Assembly: GCF_002179965.1 (NCBI RefSeq)
Contig: NZ_NGUQ01000015.1
Span: forward strand, 310,001-374,000
Reading direction: 5' to 3'
Length of the DNA stretch: 64,000 bases
Source: Pandoraea sp. PE-S2T-3
Lineage (GTDB): Bacteria; Pseudomonadota; Gammaproteobacteria; Burkholderiales; Burkholderiaceae
In this document: positions 19,048 through 29,147 of the stretch, in pieces
How the letters are laid out: every line of letters begins with the position of its first letter
Position numbering within the stretch: the stretch's first letter is position 1
Notes under the pieces: model-generated
Database searches by the model: none
The model's input: only the letters and a program-made list of their open reading frames with translations
What the model was told of the DNA's origin: nothing
Translations under genes and position numbers: made by a program

Positions 19048-19989
19048 ATGAACTCCTCCCCCCCGAATGATCGACGGCCAACGCTGGGCTTCATCGGCGC
19101 TGGCCGCGTCGCGAAAGCCCTGTCGACCGCGGCGGCGCATGCGGGATACGAAGTGACCGCTGTCGCGAGCCGCAACGCCGGCACCGCACAAGCCCTCGCG
19201 GCCCAATTTCCGCAGTGCAACGCTATCGCCGCCGACGACGCGCGTGGTGTGAATGCTGTTTTCGATCACGCTGACCTCGTTTTCCTGACGGTGCCCGACG
19301 ACGCGCTTGCGTCCTGCGCAGCGACGCTCTCGCCTGCCGACAACCAAGCCCTCGTTCATTGCAGCGGCGCCTCGGAAGTCGAGTTGCTGCGGCCCGCAGC
19401 GAAGCACGGCGCGCATATCGGCGGCTTCCATCCGCTGTTCCTTTTTGCCGGACTCGCCGACGACGCCACGCGCATGGCCGGCAGCGCCATCACCGTCGAA
19501 GCCGACCCCGCACTCGCGACGACCCTGCGTGTGCTGGCCAGCGCCATCGGCTGCCGCCCGCTGGAAATTCCGGCCGGGGAACGCATGCGATATCACGCAG
19601 GCGCCAACTACGCGGCGAGCTTCCTGCTCTGTCTGCTGGAAGAAGCGACGGAACTCTGGCGGGCTATCGGCATGCCCGAGAACGATGCCAAAGAGGCAAT
19701 GTGGCCGCTCGTCATGGGCACCCTCAATGCCGCGCGTGAGCGTGGACTTTCGGGTGCACTTGCAGGCCCCGTCTCTCGCGGCGACGCCGGCATCGTGACC
19801 CGCCACACCGAGGCGCTCGCCAGCATGGGCGGCAATCACGCCACGCTGTACTCGTTGCTGACGCTTCGTGCGATTCGGCTCGCGCGGCAGCGCCCCAACG
19901 CGGACGACGCCGCGCTCGACGCCATCGCCCGCGCCATCGCCCCCTACGTGCCGCCGGTCTCGCCGGTCGCCCCCAAAGACACGCCGTAG
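19048..19989 (+). CDS. Rossmann-like and DUF2520 domain protein
   Basis: A 313-residue putative NAD(P)-binding protein. LGFIGAGRVAKALSTA near residues 13-28 is a dinucleotide-binding GxGxxxxAL motif. VHCSGA near residue 108 and HIGGFHPLFLF near residue 125 are the conserved Rossmann-like/DUF2520 junction, with the C-terminal helical domain containing GPVSRGDAGIVTRH. The layout resembles ketopantoate-reductase or F420-dependent reductase-like folds, but no substrate is known for this family. It sits on the same strand, 27 bases after the TM2 gene. Confidence 0.85.
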   Translation: MNSSPPNDRRPTLGFIGAGRVAKALSTAAAHAGYEVTAVASRNAGTAQALAAQFPQCNAIAADDARGVNAVFDHADLVFLTVPDDALASCAATLSPADNQALVHCSGASEVELLRPAAKHGAHIGGFHPLFLFAGLADDATRMAGSAITVEADPALATTLRVLASAIGCRPLEIPAGERMRYHAGANYAASFLLCLLEEATELWRAIGMPENDAKEAMWPLVMGTLNAARERGLSGALAGPVSRGDAGIVTRHTEALASMGGNHATLYSLLTLRAIRLARQRPNADDAALDAIARAIAPYVPPVSPVAPKDTP

Positions 19990-20076
19990 GCCTATCCATC
20001 TGGCCCACGCCTGCGCCCAGTCGACCATTAGCGCCCCGCCCCATCCGCAGTTAGTCATCTTCGCCCCTCCGCCAAA

Positions 20077-20100
20077 TACTGTATAAAAACACAGTATAAT
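20077..20100 (+). promoter_or_regulatory. LexA box overlapping a -10 element
   Basis: TACTGTATAAAAACACAGTA at 20077-20096 matches the E. coli LexA consensus at 17 of 20 positions, including both CTGT and ACAG arms with eight bases between. It overlaps a perfect TATAAT at 20095-20100. The start of the radical SAM gene is 63 bases downstream. This implies SOS control of that gene. Confidence 0.78.
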
Positions 20101-20162
20101 GACAAGCATTCCCTATGGATTCCCGTCAACAGGAATCCGGACTGCAAGCAAGGAGACTGGCC

Positions 20163-21356
20163 ATGGCTTCTTCATTCGCGCCGCCCCCGGCCCGCCGAGG
20201 CCGAGGCGCTGTCGCCAACCTGGAATCGCGCTTTTCCGAGTTCCGGAGAGAGGCAGACGAGACCCGCCATGAATCGGACATGGCCCATGAAACCGAGGTC
20301 AAGTTCGTTACGCAGGTCGCGCTGGAAACGGCCCGTACGATCATCTCGCGCAACACTTCGTCCGACATCCCCTTCGACCGCTCCATCAACCCGTATCGTG
20401 GCTGCGAGCACGGCTGCACCTACTGTTTCGCGCGGCCGACTCATGCCTATCTCGGACTCTCGCCGGGCCTCGACTTCGAAACGCGCCTGTATGCCAAGAC
20501 CAACGCCGCCGAGCGGCTTGACGCCGAATTGCGCAAGCGGGGTTATCAACCGGCGTTGCTGGCGCTCGGTGCGAACACCGACCCGTATCAGCCGATCGAG
20601 CGCGAGTACCGGATTACGCGCAGCGTGCTTGAAGTGCTGGAGCGTTTCGGCCATCCGGTCGGTATTACGACGAAATCGGCGCTGGTGACTCGCGACATCG
20701 ACATCCTGTCGCGCATGGCGCAACGCGGGCTCGCGCGCGTATTCATTTCAGTGGGAACGCTCGACGCAGACATCGCCCGCAAGATGGAGCCGCGGGCCAA
20801 CACGCCACCGAAACGCATCGAAGCGATTCACAAGCTCACGCAGGCCGGCATCCCGACCGGGGTCATCGTCGCGCCGATCGTGCCGGCGCTCACCGATTTC
20901 GACATCGAGCGGGTATTGACGACGGCCGCCGAGGCCGGGGCCACTTACGCCGGATACACCATGCTGCGTTTGCCGCGCGAGGTGCATGACGTTTTCGTCG
21001 AATGGCTGGAGGTGAACTATCCGATGCGCGCCCGCCACGTGATGAGCCTGATCGAGCAGGTCCGTGACGGCAAACACAACAGTGCAGAGTTCGGCACGCG
21101 AATGCGCGGGACCGGGCTGCATGCCGAACTCATCCGGCAGCGCTTTCTTCTGGCCGCCCGTAAGCTCGGGCTCAATCAGGCGCGCCCGCCGCTTCGCAAC
21201 GACCACTTCAAGGTGCCTGAACTTCCTGAGCCGCACGGTGCCGCTGACGGCACCACCCAAGGCACCGCGATGAGACGAGGTCGGCCACGGCAAACCGACC
21301 CCGCGACGGCCGACACCCCAAACGGGACCGTCAACCCGCAAATGCCGCTTTTTTAA
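20163..21356 (+). CDS. PA0069-family radical SAM protein (spore photoproduct lyase-like)
   Basis: A 397-residue radical SAM enzyme. The iron-sulfur motif CEHGCTYC gives C81, C85 and C88. RGCEHGCTYCFARPTH and the downstream LALGANTDPYQPIE are typical of the PA0069/SplB-like group. The start at 20163 is fixed by AAGGAGACTGGCC. A further upstream ATG at 20115 lacks a site. A basic N terminus and a low-complexity C-terminal tail flank the core. The substrate is unknown. The LexA box suggests a DNA-damage role, which fits the distant likeness to a photoproduct lyase, but that is inference. Confidence 0.88.
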   Translation: MASSFAPPPARRGRGAVANLESRFSEFRREADETRHESDMAHETEVKFVTQVALETARTIISRNTSSDIPFDRSINPYRGCEHGCTYCFARPTHAYLGLSPGLDFETRLYAKTNAAERLDAELRKRGYQPALLALGANTDPYQPIEREYRITRSVLEVLERFGHPVGITTKSALVTRDIDILSRMAQRGLARVFISVGTLDADIARKMEPRANTPPKRIEAIHKLTQAGIPTGVIVAPIVPALTDFDIERVLTTAAEAGATYAGYTMLRLPREVHDVFVEWLEVNYPMRARHVMSLIEQVRDGKHNSAEFGTRMRGTGLHAELIRQRFLLAARKLGLNQARPPLRNDHFKVPELPEPHGAADGTTQGTAMRRGRPRQTDPATADTPNGTVNPQMPLF

Positions 21357-21378
21357 GCCACCGTACCGCTCACGCTTT

Positions 21379-21867
21379 TCACTCTTCGACGTTAACCGTG
21401 AGCGTCTCTTTGATTTCTTCCATTACGACGTAACTCTTCGACTGCACGGCGCCCGGCAATTGCAGCAGGATGTCGCCGAGCAATTTCCGGTATTCGGACA
21501 TTTCACGAATGCGCGCCTTGATCAGATAGTCGAAGTCGCCCGAGATGAGATGACACTCCATGACCTCGGGAATACGCAGCACTTCGCGACGAAACTGATC
21601 GAACATGTTCCCCGATTTGTGATCGAGCGTGATCTCGACGAAGACCAGCAGCGCCGCGCCCAGCGCCGCCGGATTCACGCGCGCGAAGTAGCCCATGATC
21701 ACGCCGTCGCGCTCCATGCGTTTCACCCGCTCGATGCACGGCGTGATCGACAGCCCCACCTGCTCCGACAGGTCTTTCATCGACATTCGACCGTCTTGCT
21801 GAAGCAACGTGAGGATGCGCCGGTCAAGCCGGTCCAGCGTCCGAATCGATTGCTGCTGCATTCGCAT
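21379..21867 (-). CDS. Lrp/AsnC family regulator, probable dadA regulator
   Basis: A 162-residue Lrp-type regulator. The helix-turn-helix covers about residues 12-60 (DRRILTLLQQDGRMSMKDLSEQVGLS, then RVKRMERDGVI). The RAM ligand-binding domain covers the rest, with HLISGDFDYLIKAR. It closely resembles Lrp of proteobacteria. It is divergent from dadA with a 104-base AT-rich spacer, a layout known for Lrp-controlled D-amino-acid dehydrogenase genes. Alanine or leucine is the likely effector. Confidence 0.9.
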   Translation of the reverse strand: MRMQQQSIRTLDRLDRRILTLLQQDGRMSMKDLSEQVGLSITPCIERVKRMERDGVIMGYFARVNPAALGAALLVFVEITLDHKSGNMFDQFRREVLRIPEVMECHLISGDFDYLIKARIREMSEYRKLLGDILLQLPGAVQSKSYVVMEEIKETLTVNVEE

Positions 21868-21971
21868 GATTTTTTCCTGTATTCAACCGATATTCATTAA
21901 CTAAACCTAGCTATCCGAGAATAGCATGCCATTAATTACTGCATAACTACGGATTTACAGGAGTCCACGCA

Positions 21972-23258
21972 ATGAAGGTCATCGTTCTCGGCAGCGGCGT
22001 CATCGGCGTTACCAGCGCCTACTACCTGGCAAAGGCCGGGCACGACGTCACGGTGCTTGATCGTCAGGTTGGCCCTGCGCTCGAGACCAGCTTCGGCAAC
22101 GCCGGCCAGATTTCGCCGGGCTACGCCTCGCCCTGGGCTGCCCCGGGCATTCCGACCAAGGCCATCAAGTGGCTGTTCCAGAAGCACGCCCCGTTGGCGA
22201 TTCGTCCGGACGGCTCGCTCTCGCAGCTGAAGTGGCTCTATCAGATGCTGCGCAACTGCACGCCGGAGCGTTACACCGTCAACAAGGAACGCATGGTGCG
22301 CATTGCGGAATACAGCCGCGATTGCTTCCGTGCCCTGCGCGCCGAGACGGGTATCTCCTATGAAGGCCGTCAAGCCGGCACGCTGCAACTGTTCCGTACC
22401 GACGAGCAACTCGCCAACGCCGCACGTGACATCGCCGTGCTGGAAGAAGCCGGCGTGCCGTTCGAACTGCTCGACCGCACGGCCCTCGCCAGCGCCGAAC
22501 CGGCCTTGGCTGCCGTCGCGCACAAGCTCACGGGCGGTCTGCGCCTGCCGAATGACGAGACTGGCGATTGCCAGCTCTTCACGACGCGTCTGGCCGCGAT
22601 GGCCGAAGCGCTCGGCGTGAAATTCCGCTACGACATGCCGATCGACGGCCTGCACGTGGTCGGCGACAAGATCGAAGGTGTGGTGTGCGCCGGCATGATG
22701 CAACGCGCCGACGCCTACGTTGTCGCGCTCGGTTCTTACTCGACGCCGTTCCTGCGTGGCATCGTCGACATTCCGGTCTATCCGCTCAAGGGCTATTCGA
22801 TCACGGTACCGATCGTCGATGCCGAACGCGCACCGGTCTCGACCGTGCTCGACGAAACCTACAAGATCGCCGTCACGCGTTTCGACGATCGCATTCGCGT
22901 CGGCGGCATGGCCGAAGTCGTGGGCTACAACAAGGCACTGAACCCGGCACGCCGCGCCACGCTCGAAATGGTCGTCAACGATCTGTATCCGGGCGCGGGC
23001 AACACGGCGGAAGCGTCGTTCTGGACCGGCCTGCGTCCGATGACGCCGGACGGCACGCCGATTGTCGGCGCTACTGCGCTGCGCAATCTGTTCTTGAATA
23101 CGGGGCATGGCACGCTGGGCTGGACGATGTCGTGTGGCTCCGGCCAGTTGCTGGCCGACCTGATGTCGGGCCGCCGGCCGGCCATTTTGTCCGACGATCT
23201 GTCGGTGGCGCGCTACAGTGGCGCGCCGGAAGCGCAGGCCCAACCGGCCTTCGCCTGA
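21972..23258 (+). CDS. dadA: D-amino acid dehydrogenase small subunit DadA
   Basis: A 428-residue FAD enzyme that oxidises D-amino acids (chiefly D-alanine) to oxo-acids, passing electrons to the respiratory chain. The FAD motif [16 protein letters not shown] is at the N terminus and the family's [19 protein letters not shown] follows near residue 38. The C terminus has the usual [24 protein letters not shown] precedes the ATG. A terminator follows at 23266-23292, so ald is probably a separate unit. Typical length is 416-434. Confidence 0.96.
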   Translation: MKVIVLGSGVIGVTSAYYLAKAGHDVTVLDRQVGPALETSFGNAGQISPGYASPWAAPGIPTKAIKWLFQKHAPLAIRPDGSLSQLKWLYQMLRNCTPERYTVNKERMVRIAEYSRDCFRALRAETGISYEGRQAGTLQLFRTDEQLANAARDIAVLEEAGVPFELLDRTALASAEPALAAVAHKLTGGLRLPNDETGDCQLFTTRLAAMAEALGVKFRYDMPIDGLHVVGDKIEGVVCAGMMQRADAYVVALGSYSTPFLRGIVDIPVYPLKGYSITVPIVDAERAPVSTVLDETYKIAVTRFDDRIRVGGMAEVVGYNKALNPARRATLEMVVNDLYPGAGNTAEASFWTGLRPMTPDGTPIVGATALRNLFLNTGHGTLGWTMSCGSGQLLADLMSGRRPAILSDDLSVARYSGAPEAQAQPAFA

Positions 23259-23265
23259 TGCATCG

Positions 23266-23292
23266 AACGGCACCTTCGGGTGCCGTTTTTGT
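23266..23292 (+). terminator. Terminator after dadA
   Basis: AACGGCACC pairs with GGTGCCGTT around TTCG and is followed by a T-run, eight bases past the dadA stop. Confidence 0.9.
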
Positions 23293-23433
23293 TTAGGGGG
23301 CTCACATGGATCGCAAGCGTGCGACCGATGCGGGCCATGCGATGAGACGCGACACCTCGATGCCGCGCCCGCCCCGCCTGATGACTGGTTCGATAGCGTT
23401 TTTTTGCCGTCACATCACAACAGGAGACACATC

Positions 23434-24567
23434 ATGAAGATCGGCGTACCGAAGGAGATCAAGAACCACGAATACCGCGTAGGCATGACGCCCGCAGCCG
23501 TACGCGAAGTCGTGGCACGCGGGCACGAGGTATGGATCGAGACGCAGGCCGGTGCAGGCATCGGCATGGACGATACGGTCTACGCTGCGGCGGGTGCACG
23601 CATTGCCGGCAATGCCGTCGACGTCTTCGACCGTGCCGAGTTGATCGTCAAGGTCAAAGAGCCGCAGGCCGTTGAGCGTGCGCGTCTGCGCCCCCATCAC
23701 ACGCTATTCACGTATCTGCATCTCGCGCCTGACCCGGACCAGACCCGCGACCTCATCAAGAGCGGTGCCACGTGCATCGCCTACGAGACGGTGACCTCGG
23801 CCACTGGCGGGCTGCCGTTGCTCGCCCCGATGTCCGAAGTCGCCGGCCGCATGTCGATTCAGGCCGGGGCGACGGCGCTCGAAAAAACGCACGGCGGCCT
23901 TGGTCTGCTGCTCTCGGGGGTGCCCGGGGTGGAAGCGGGCAAGGTCGTGATTCTCGGGGGCGGCGTCGTCGGCACCAATGCCGCGACGGTGGCGATCGGC
24001 ATCGGTGCGCAGGTCACCGTCATCGACAAGTCGGTGGATGCGTTGCGACGGATCAGCGCCCAGTTCGGCGGACGTGTGCAGACGGTCTACTCGACGCAGC
24101 ACGCCATCGAGCAACATCTGCGCGAGGCGGACCTCGTGATCGGCGGCGTGTTGATCCCCGGTGCGGCGGCACCGAAGCTGATCACTCGGGCGATGCTCGG
24201 GCTCATGCGCAAGGGGTCGGTCATCGTGGACGTGGCGATCGATCAGGGTGGCTGTTGCGAGACATCGCATCCGACCACGCACGCCGATCCTGTCTATATC
24301 GTGGAAGGCGTCGTGCACTACTGCGTGGCGAATATGCCGGGCGGCGTGCCGCGCACCTCGACGTTTGCGTTGAACAACGTGACGCTGCCGTTCATCCTGC
24401 AACTGGCCGAGCATGGCGCCGTGGCGGCGATGCGCTCCGACCCGCATCTGCTCGCGGGTCTGAATGTCGCACGCGGCATGGTGACGAATCGGGGTGTCGC
24501 CGAGGCGCTCGGGCTGACCTATCACGATCCGCACGCCGTATTGGCCAACCTGCCGGCGGCGGCTTAA
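23434..24567 (+). CDS. ald: Alanine dehydrogenase
   Basis: A 377-residue NAD-dependent enzyme interconverting L-alanine with pyruvate and ammonia. It begins [17 protein letters not shown] and carries [10 protein letters not shown], the LFTYLHLA stretch with the catalytic His region, and the Rossmann motif [16 protein letters not shown] near residue 172. The start at 23434 is set by CAGGAGACAC. An upstream in-frame extension has no support. With dadA and Lrp it forms an alanine-catabolism block: a racemase (not here) and DadA on D-alanine, Ald on L-alanine. Confidence 0.96.
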   Translation: MKIGVPKEIKNHEYRVGMTPAAVREVVARGHEVWIETQAGAGIGMDDTVYAAAGARIAGNAVDVFDRAELIVKVKEPQAVERARLRPHHTLFTYLHLAPDPDQTRDLIKSGATCIAYETVTSATGGLPLLAPMSEVAGRMSIQAGATALEKTHGGLGLLLSGVPGVEAGKVVILGGGVVGTNAATVAIGIGAQVTVIDKSVDALRRISAQFGGRVQTVYSTQHAIEQHLREADLVIGGVLIPGAAAPKLITRAMLGLMRKGSVIVDVAIDQGGCCETSHPTTHADPVYIVEGVVHYCVANMPGGVPRTSTFALNNVTLPFILQLAEHGAVAAMRSDPHLLAGLNVARGMVTNRGVAEALGLTYHDPHAVLANLPAAA

Positions 24568-24582
24568 GCAGCAAAGCGGCAC

Positions 24583-24623
24583 GGCGGTGCATGGGGTACC
24601 GCCCCCCGTCAAACCGCACCGCC
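24583..24623 (+). terminator. Nested hairpin after ald, possible terminator
   Basis: GGCGGTGC (24583-24590) pairs with GCACCGCC (24616-24623), with GGGG and CCCC pairing inside. There is no clear T-run, so termination is uncertain. A pyrimidine-rich degenerate tract follows at about 24660-24735, and no gene is seen in 24568-24752. Confidence 0.4.
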
Positions 24624-24752
24624 CAAAGTGTCGACGACTCAAGGGTCCGGATAGCATTGTCTGGACCCGCCTTCCACCTTCCGCCTTCCGCCCTCCCCGC
24701 TCCACCGCTCCACCCTCTACACCCTCTACGCCTTTACCCAGCGCCTATTTCC

Positions 24753-27700
24753 TCACAGCGCCCTACCCGCGCGCTTCGCCTCCCGCCGACGCCGATACCA
24801 CTGACTCGCCCGATCAAGGTAGAGGTACACGACCGGCGTGGTGAAGAGCGTCAGCGCCTGCGAGAGCAGCAGACCACCGACCATCGCGTATCCCAGCGGA
24901 CGCCGCAATTCCGAGCCCGCCCCGCTCCCCAGCATCAACGGCAAGCCCGCGAGCAACGCGCACATCGTCGTCATCATGATCGGCCGAAAGCGCAGCAGGC
25001 ACGCCTGATAGATCGACTCCTCGGGCGAGAGCCCCTGCTCGCGCTCTGCCGTCAGCGCGAAGTCGACCATCATGATCCCGTTCTTCTTGACGATCCCGAT
25101 CAGCAAAATGATGCCGATCAGCGCGATCACGCTCAGATCGTGTCCGCCGATCATCAGGATCAGCAGCGCGCCCACACCTGCTGATGGCAACGTGGAGAGA
25201 ATGGTGAGCGGATGGATATAGCTCTCGTAGAGCAACCCAAGCACGATGTACACCGCAATCAATGCCGCCAGAATCAGGTACGGCTGTGTCGCGAGCGAAT
25301 CGCGAAACGCCTGCGCCGTGCCCTGAAAGGTGCCATTCAGCGAGAGTGGCAGATTCATCTCGGCCTGCGTGGTTCGAATCGCATCGACCGCCTCACCCAG
25401 CGACACCCCCGGCGCCAGATTGAACGAGAGCGTCACCGCCGGAAACTGGCTCTGGTGACTGATCAGCAGGTAATTGGTCTTGCTGCGGTCCACGGAGACG
25501 AACGTCGAGAGCGGCACCCGCTGGCCCGTGATCGGCGACGTGAGATAGAGCTTGTCGAGCAACGACGGATCGGACTGCAATGCCGGCGTGACTTCCATGA
25601 TCACGTGATAGCTGTTGATCTGCGTAAAGTACTGCGCGATCTGGCGCTGCCCGATGGCGTCGTATAGCGTCGACTCGATGACCGCAGGCGAAATGCCGAA
25701 ACTCGACGCCCGGTCGCGGTCGATGGTCAGTGTCGCCGTGGGCGCGTTGCTCTGCTGGTCGGTCGCGAGATCCGTGAGCTGCGGTAGCTTCCGCAAACGC
25801 TCCAGCAAGCGCGGCGCCCACACGTTGAGCTCATTGATGTCTGCATCGGTCAACGTGTACTGATACTGCGTGCGCGCGAGACGGCCTCCGACATTGATGT
25901 CCTGCCCGGCTTGCAAGAACAGGTTGATACCTTCGAGTTGCGCAAGTTTGGGGCGCAACCGTGCGATCACCTGATCGGCCGAGAGTGTTCGTCCAGCCGA
26001 CTTCGGCTTGAGGTTGATGTAGAAATTTGCCGTGTTCGCGGTGTTATTGCCGGTATTGGCCACAAAACTCAGCACGGCCGGATCTTGCCGCACCACATCG
26101 GCCACCTTGACCACGCGCTCGCTCATCAGCTTGAACGACGTGTCCTGCGACGATTCCGCAAAACCGAACACGAAGCCAGTGTCCTGTTGCGGGAAGAAGC
26201 CCTTCGGGATCACGACGTAGAGCAACGCTGTGAGTGCCACCGTGGCAATGAACACCAGCAACGTCACGAACTGGTGTTCAAGCACGATATGCAGTCCGTG
26301 CCGGTAGCCATCCTGCATGCGCGAGAAGCCAGTCTCGAACCAGCGATACAGACGGCCATGCTGCACGTTCGACGCGTCGCGCAAAAATCGCGAACAGAGC
26401 ATCGGCGTGAGCGTGAGCGAGACGATCACCGAGATCGCGATGGTCAGCGTCACCGTGATCGCAAATTCCCGGAACAAGCGGCCGACGATACCGCCCATCA
26501 ACAGCAACGGAATGAATACCGCCACCAGCGACACAGAAATCGACACGATCGTGAAGCCGATTTCGGCGGCCCCGCGATAGGCCGCCTCCATCGGGGCCAT
26601 GCCGTCCTCGACGTGGCGGTAGATGTTCTCGAGCATCACGATGGCATCGTCCACGACAAAGCCGACCGAGATCGTCAGCGCCATGAGCGACAAGTTGTCG
26701 AGACTGAACCCGATCGCGTACATCACGGCAGCCGTCCCCATCATCGCGAGCGGAACGGTCACGGCAGGAATGAGCGTCGCGGGCAGATTTCGCAGGAACA
26801 GGAAGATCACCAGCACGACGAGCACACCGGTCAACACCAGCGTGAACTCCACGTCCTCGACCGATGCCCGGATGGTCTGCGTGCGGTCGGTGAGCACGTT
26901 GACCTCCACCGCCGGGGGAATCGACGCCTGCAAGCGCGGCAACGCCGCCTTGATGCGCTCGACCGTGGCAATCACGTTCGCGCCCGGCTGTTTGGTCACG
27001 GCGAGAAACACCGAGCGCCCGCTCTTGAGCGGTTCACTCTCCGGCATGGCCGCACCGCGATACGCCCAGCCGGCAAAGCGGGCATTTTCCGGACCGGCCA
27101 CGGCCTGCCCCAAGTCACGCACACGCACCGGCGCCCCGCCACGGTACGCAACGATTACGTCGTTCCATCGCACCGGATCGAGCAACTGGCCGTTGTCGTA
27201 GACCGTCACACTCTGACGAGGTCCGTCGAAACTGCCTTTGGGTGTGTTGACAGTCGCACTCGCGAGCGCGCCGCGCACCGTTTCGAGATCGAGTCCCAGC
27301 GCCGCAACTTTGTCGGGGTCGAGTTGCACGCGAATCGCAGGCTTCTGCGTGCCCCCGATGTTCACTAGCCCGACACCATCGATCTGTGAAATCTGCTGCG
27401 CCAGAATGTTATCGGCGTAGTCGTTCACTACCGTGAGCGGCAAGGTGTCCGACTTGACCGCCATCAGCATGATCGGCGAATCGGCCGGGTTGACCTTGCG
27501 ATAGGTTGGCGGACTCGGCAGATTGTTCGGCAACTGGCCGCCGGCCGCGTTGATGGCCGCCTGCACGTCCACGGCTGCCGCGTCGATATTGCGGTTCAGA
27601 TCAAACTGCAACGTGATCGACGTGGTACCCAGCGCACTGGTCGACGTCATCTGCGTGAGGCCCGCGATCAGCGAGAACTGCCGCTCCAGCGGCGTGGCCA

Positions 27701-27887
27701 CATTCGACGCCATGGTCGACGGATCGGCACCGGGCAACGTGACGGAGACCTGAATGGTCGGAAAATCGACCTGCGGGAGCGGTGCGACCGGCAACAGTGG
27801 CCACGCGGCAACACCCACGAGAAAGAGCGCCGCCGCCAGCAGCGACGTGCCGATGGGACGTTTGATGAAGGCGGCGGAGATGGACAT
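24753..27887 (-). CDS. RND multidrug efflux permease (MdtB/MdtC type)
   Basis: A 1044-residue inner-membrane RND pump of the HAE1 family with the usual two repeats of a periplasmic loop plus transmembrane bundle. The proton-relay aspartates lie in the helix with GFVVDDAIVMLENI near residue 410. VSALTLTP-like and REFAITVTLTIAISV segments are present. Sequence features (PQVDFPTIQVSVTLPGA, VNPADSPIMLMAV) are closest to MdtB/MdtC. Only one permease gene is present, where E. coli has two. The adaptor gene precedes it by three bases. No TolC-type gene is present here. The substrate is unknown. Confidence 0.93.
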   Translation of the reverse strand: MSISAAFIKRPIGTSLLAAALFLVGVAAWPLLPVAPLPQVDFPTIQVSVTLPGADPSTMASNVATPLERQFSLIAGLTQMTSTSALGTTSITLQFDLNRNIDAAAVDVQAAINAAGGQLPNNLPSPPTYRKVNPADSPIMLMAVKSDTLPLTVVNDYADNILAQQISQIDGVGLVNIGGTQKPAIRVQLDPDKVAALGLDLETVRGALASATVNTPKGSFDGPRQSVTVYDNGQLLDPVRWNDVIVAYRGGAPVRVRDLGQAVAGPENARFAGWAYRGAAMPESEPLKSGRSVFLAVTKQPGANVIATVERIKAALPRLQASIPPAVEVNVLTDRTQTIRASVEDVEFTLVLTGVLVVLVIFLFLRNLPATLIPAVTVPLAMMGTAAVMYAIGFSLDNLSLMALTISVGFVVDDAIVMLENIYRHVEDGMAPMEAAYRGAAEIGFTIVSISVSLVAVFIPLLLMGGIVGRLFREFAITVTLTIAISVIVSLTLTPMLCSRFLRDASNVQHGRLYRWFETGFSRMQDGYRHGLHIVLEHQFVTLLVFIATVALTALLYVVIPKGFFPQQDTGFVFGFAESSQDTSFKLMSERVVKVADVVRQDPAVLSFVANTGNNTANTANFYINLKPKSAGRTLSADQVIARLRPKLAQLEGINLFLQAGQDINVGGRLARTQYQYTLTDADINELNVWAPRLLERLRKLPQLTDLATDQQSNAPTATLTIDRDRASSFGISPAVIESTLYDAIGQRQIAQYFTQINSYHVIMEVTPALQSDPSLLDKLYLTSPITGQRVPLSTFVSVDRSKTNYLLISHQSQFPAVTLSFNLAPGVSLGEAVDAIRTTQAEMNLPLSLNGTFQGTAQAFRDSLATQPYLILAALIAVYIVLGLLYESYIHPLTILSTLPSAGVGALLILMIGGHDLSVIALIGIILLIGIVKKNGIMMVDFALTAEREQGLSPEESIYQACLLRFRPIMMTTMCALLAGLPLMLGSGAGSELRRPLGYAMVGGLLLSQALTLFTTPVVYLYLDRASQWYRRRREAKRAGRAL

Positions 27888-27890
27888 GGG

Positions 27891-29147
27891 TTATCGGGCC
27901 GCCGCTGCACTTGCTGAACTTGCCGCGCTTGCGCCACTCGCCGTGCCTGCCCCAGCCCCCGTAGTGGCACTGCGCGCTTCCACCACCGACACGCCGGGAC
28001 GCAACTTGAGCTGCCCCTCGACCACCACTCGCGCGCCTGGTGCCAGACCGCTTTCGATGATGGCCCGGCTGCCCTGCGTCATGCCGACCTTGACCGGTTG
28101 CACGGCGGCACGCCCATCGCCCCCCACCACGTACACGAAGGTGCCGTTCGGCCCGTTCTGGATCACCGACGCATCGAGTGCGATGGCCTGCGTGATGACG
28201 CCAAGCGTCAGGCGTGCATTGACGTATTGGCCGGGCCACAGGCGGTGATCGGCATTGGCGAAGGTCGCCTTCAACTGCACCGTGCCGCTCGTGTTGTCGA
28301 TCTGGTTGTTGATCAGGGTGAGCTTGCCGGAGGCCAGCATCTCGCTGCCCGTGCGCGGAAATACGTCGACCGCCAGCCCTTGACTGCCGGCGGCTTGCAT
28401 GGCGGCATTCACCCGTCCGACCGCCTCTTCCGGCAGCGTGAACAGCACGGTGATCGGGTCGATCTGATTGACGATGACAATGCCGTTGGCGTCTGCCGCG
28501 TGCACGATGTTGCCCACATCGACCAGCCGCACGCCGGTTCGCCCGGTGACCGGCGAACGAATCGTCGTGTAGTCGAGTTGCACGGCAGCGAAGTCGATTT
28601 GCGCCTGATCGGTCATCACGGCGGCTTCGAGTTGCTTGACGAGCGCCGCCTGCGTGTCGGCCTGCTGTTGCGGCGACGCGCCTTGCGCGGCCAGTGTCTG
28701 GTAGCGCTTGAGATCGACGCGGGCGTTGACGAGTTGTGCCACGTCGCGTGCCTTGGTCGCGCGTGCCTGTTCCAACTGCGCGCGGTACGGACGCGGATCG
28801 ATCTGCACGAGCAGGTCGCCGGCTTTCACGTCCTGCCCTTCGTTGAAGGCGATTCGCTCGATCTGGCCGTCCACCCGCACGCGCACCGTCACCGACGTGG
28901 TGGCTTGCACCGTGCCGATGCCTAAAACGTAGCGCGGCAGATCACGTGCCGACGCGATGGTCGTGATCACCGCCACCGGTGCCGGCGGCGGCGCCGCGGG
29001 CGGCTTCCGGTTGGCGAACCAGCGCCAGATCAGCAGCGCGACGATCACCAGCAGCAATAGCGCCAACCAGCGCCAGCGGTGGGATCTTCGAGGGGATTCC
29101 GGTGGCGAAGCGGCGTCGGCGCTATCTCGTGCCGAGGATTGCGTCAT
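27891..29147 (-). CDS. RND efflux periplasmic adaptor (MdtA type)
   Basis: A 418-residue membrane-fusion protein that links the RND permease to an outer-membrane channel. A proline/serine-rich cytoplasmic N terminus precedes one transmembrane helix ([14 protein letters not shown] near residue 30). The lipoyl/hairpin region ([29 protein letters not shown]) follows, and then the beta-barrel. The start at 29147 has GGGAGG. An upstream extension of 63 residues is not supported. The alanine/serine-rich tail is low complexity. It is separated from the pump gene by three bases, so the two form one operon. Confidence 0.92.
   Translation of the reverse strand: MTQSSARDSADAASPPESPRRSHRWRWLALLLLVIVALLIWRWFANRKPPAAPPPAPVAVITTIASARDLPRYVLGIGTVQATTSVTVRVRVDGQIERIAFNEGQDVKAGDLLVQIDPRPYRAQLEQARATKARDVAQLVNARVDLKRYQTLAAQGASPQQQADTQAALVKQLEAAVMTDQAQIDFAAVQLDYTTIRSPVTGRTGVRLVDVGNIVHAADANGIVIVNQIDPITVLFTLPEEAVGRVNAAMQAAGSQGLAVDVFPRTGSEMLASGKLTLINNQIDNTSGTVQLKATFANADHRLWPGQYVNARLTLGVITQAIALDASVIQNGPNGTFVYVVGGDGRAAVQPVKVGMTQGSRAIIESGLAPGARVVVEGQLKLRPGVSVVEARSATTGAGAGTASGASAASSASAAAAR

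Noticed and set aside
17845-20109. 754-residue minus-strand open frame
   Set aside because: Antisense to the META, TM2 and DUF2520 genes, with arginine/alanine-rich shadow composition.
25911-27368. 485-residue plus-strand open frame
   Set aside because: Antisense to the RND permease, with histidine/arginine-rich shadow composition.
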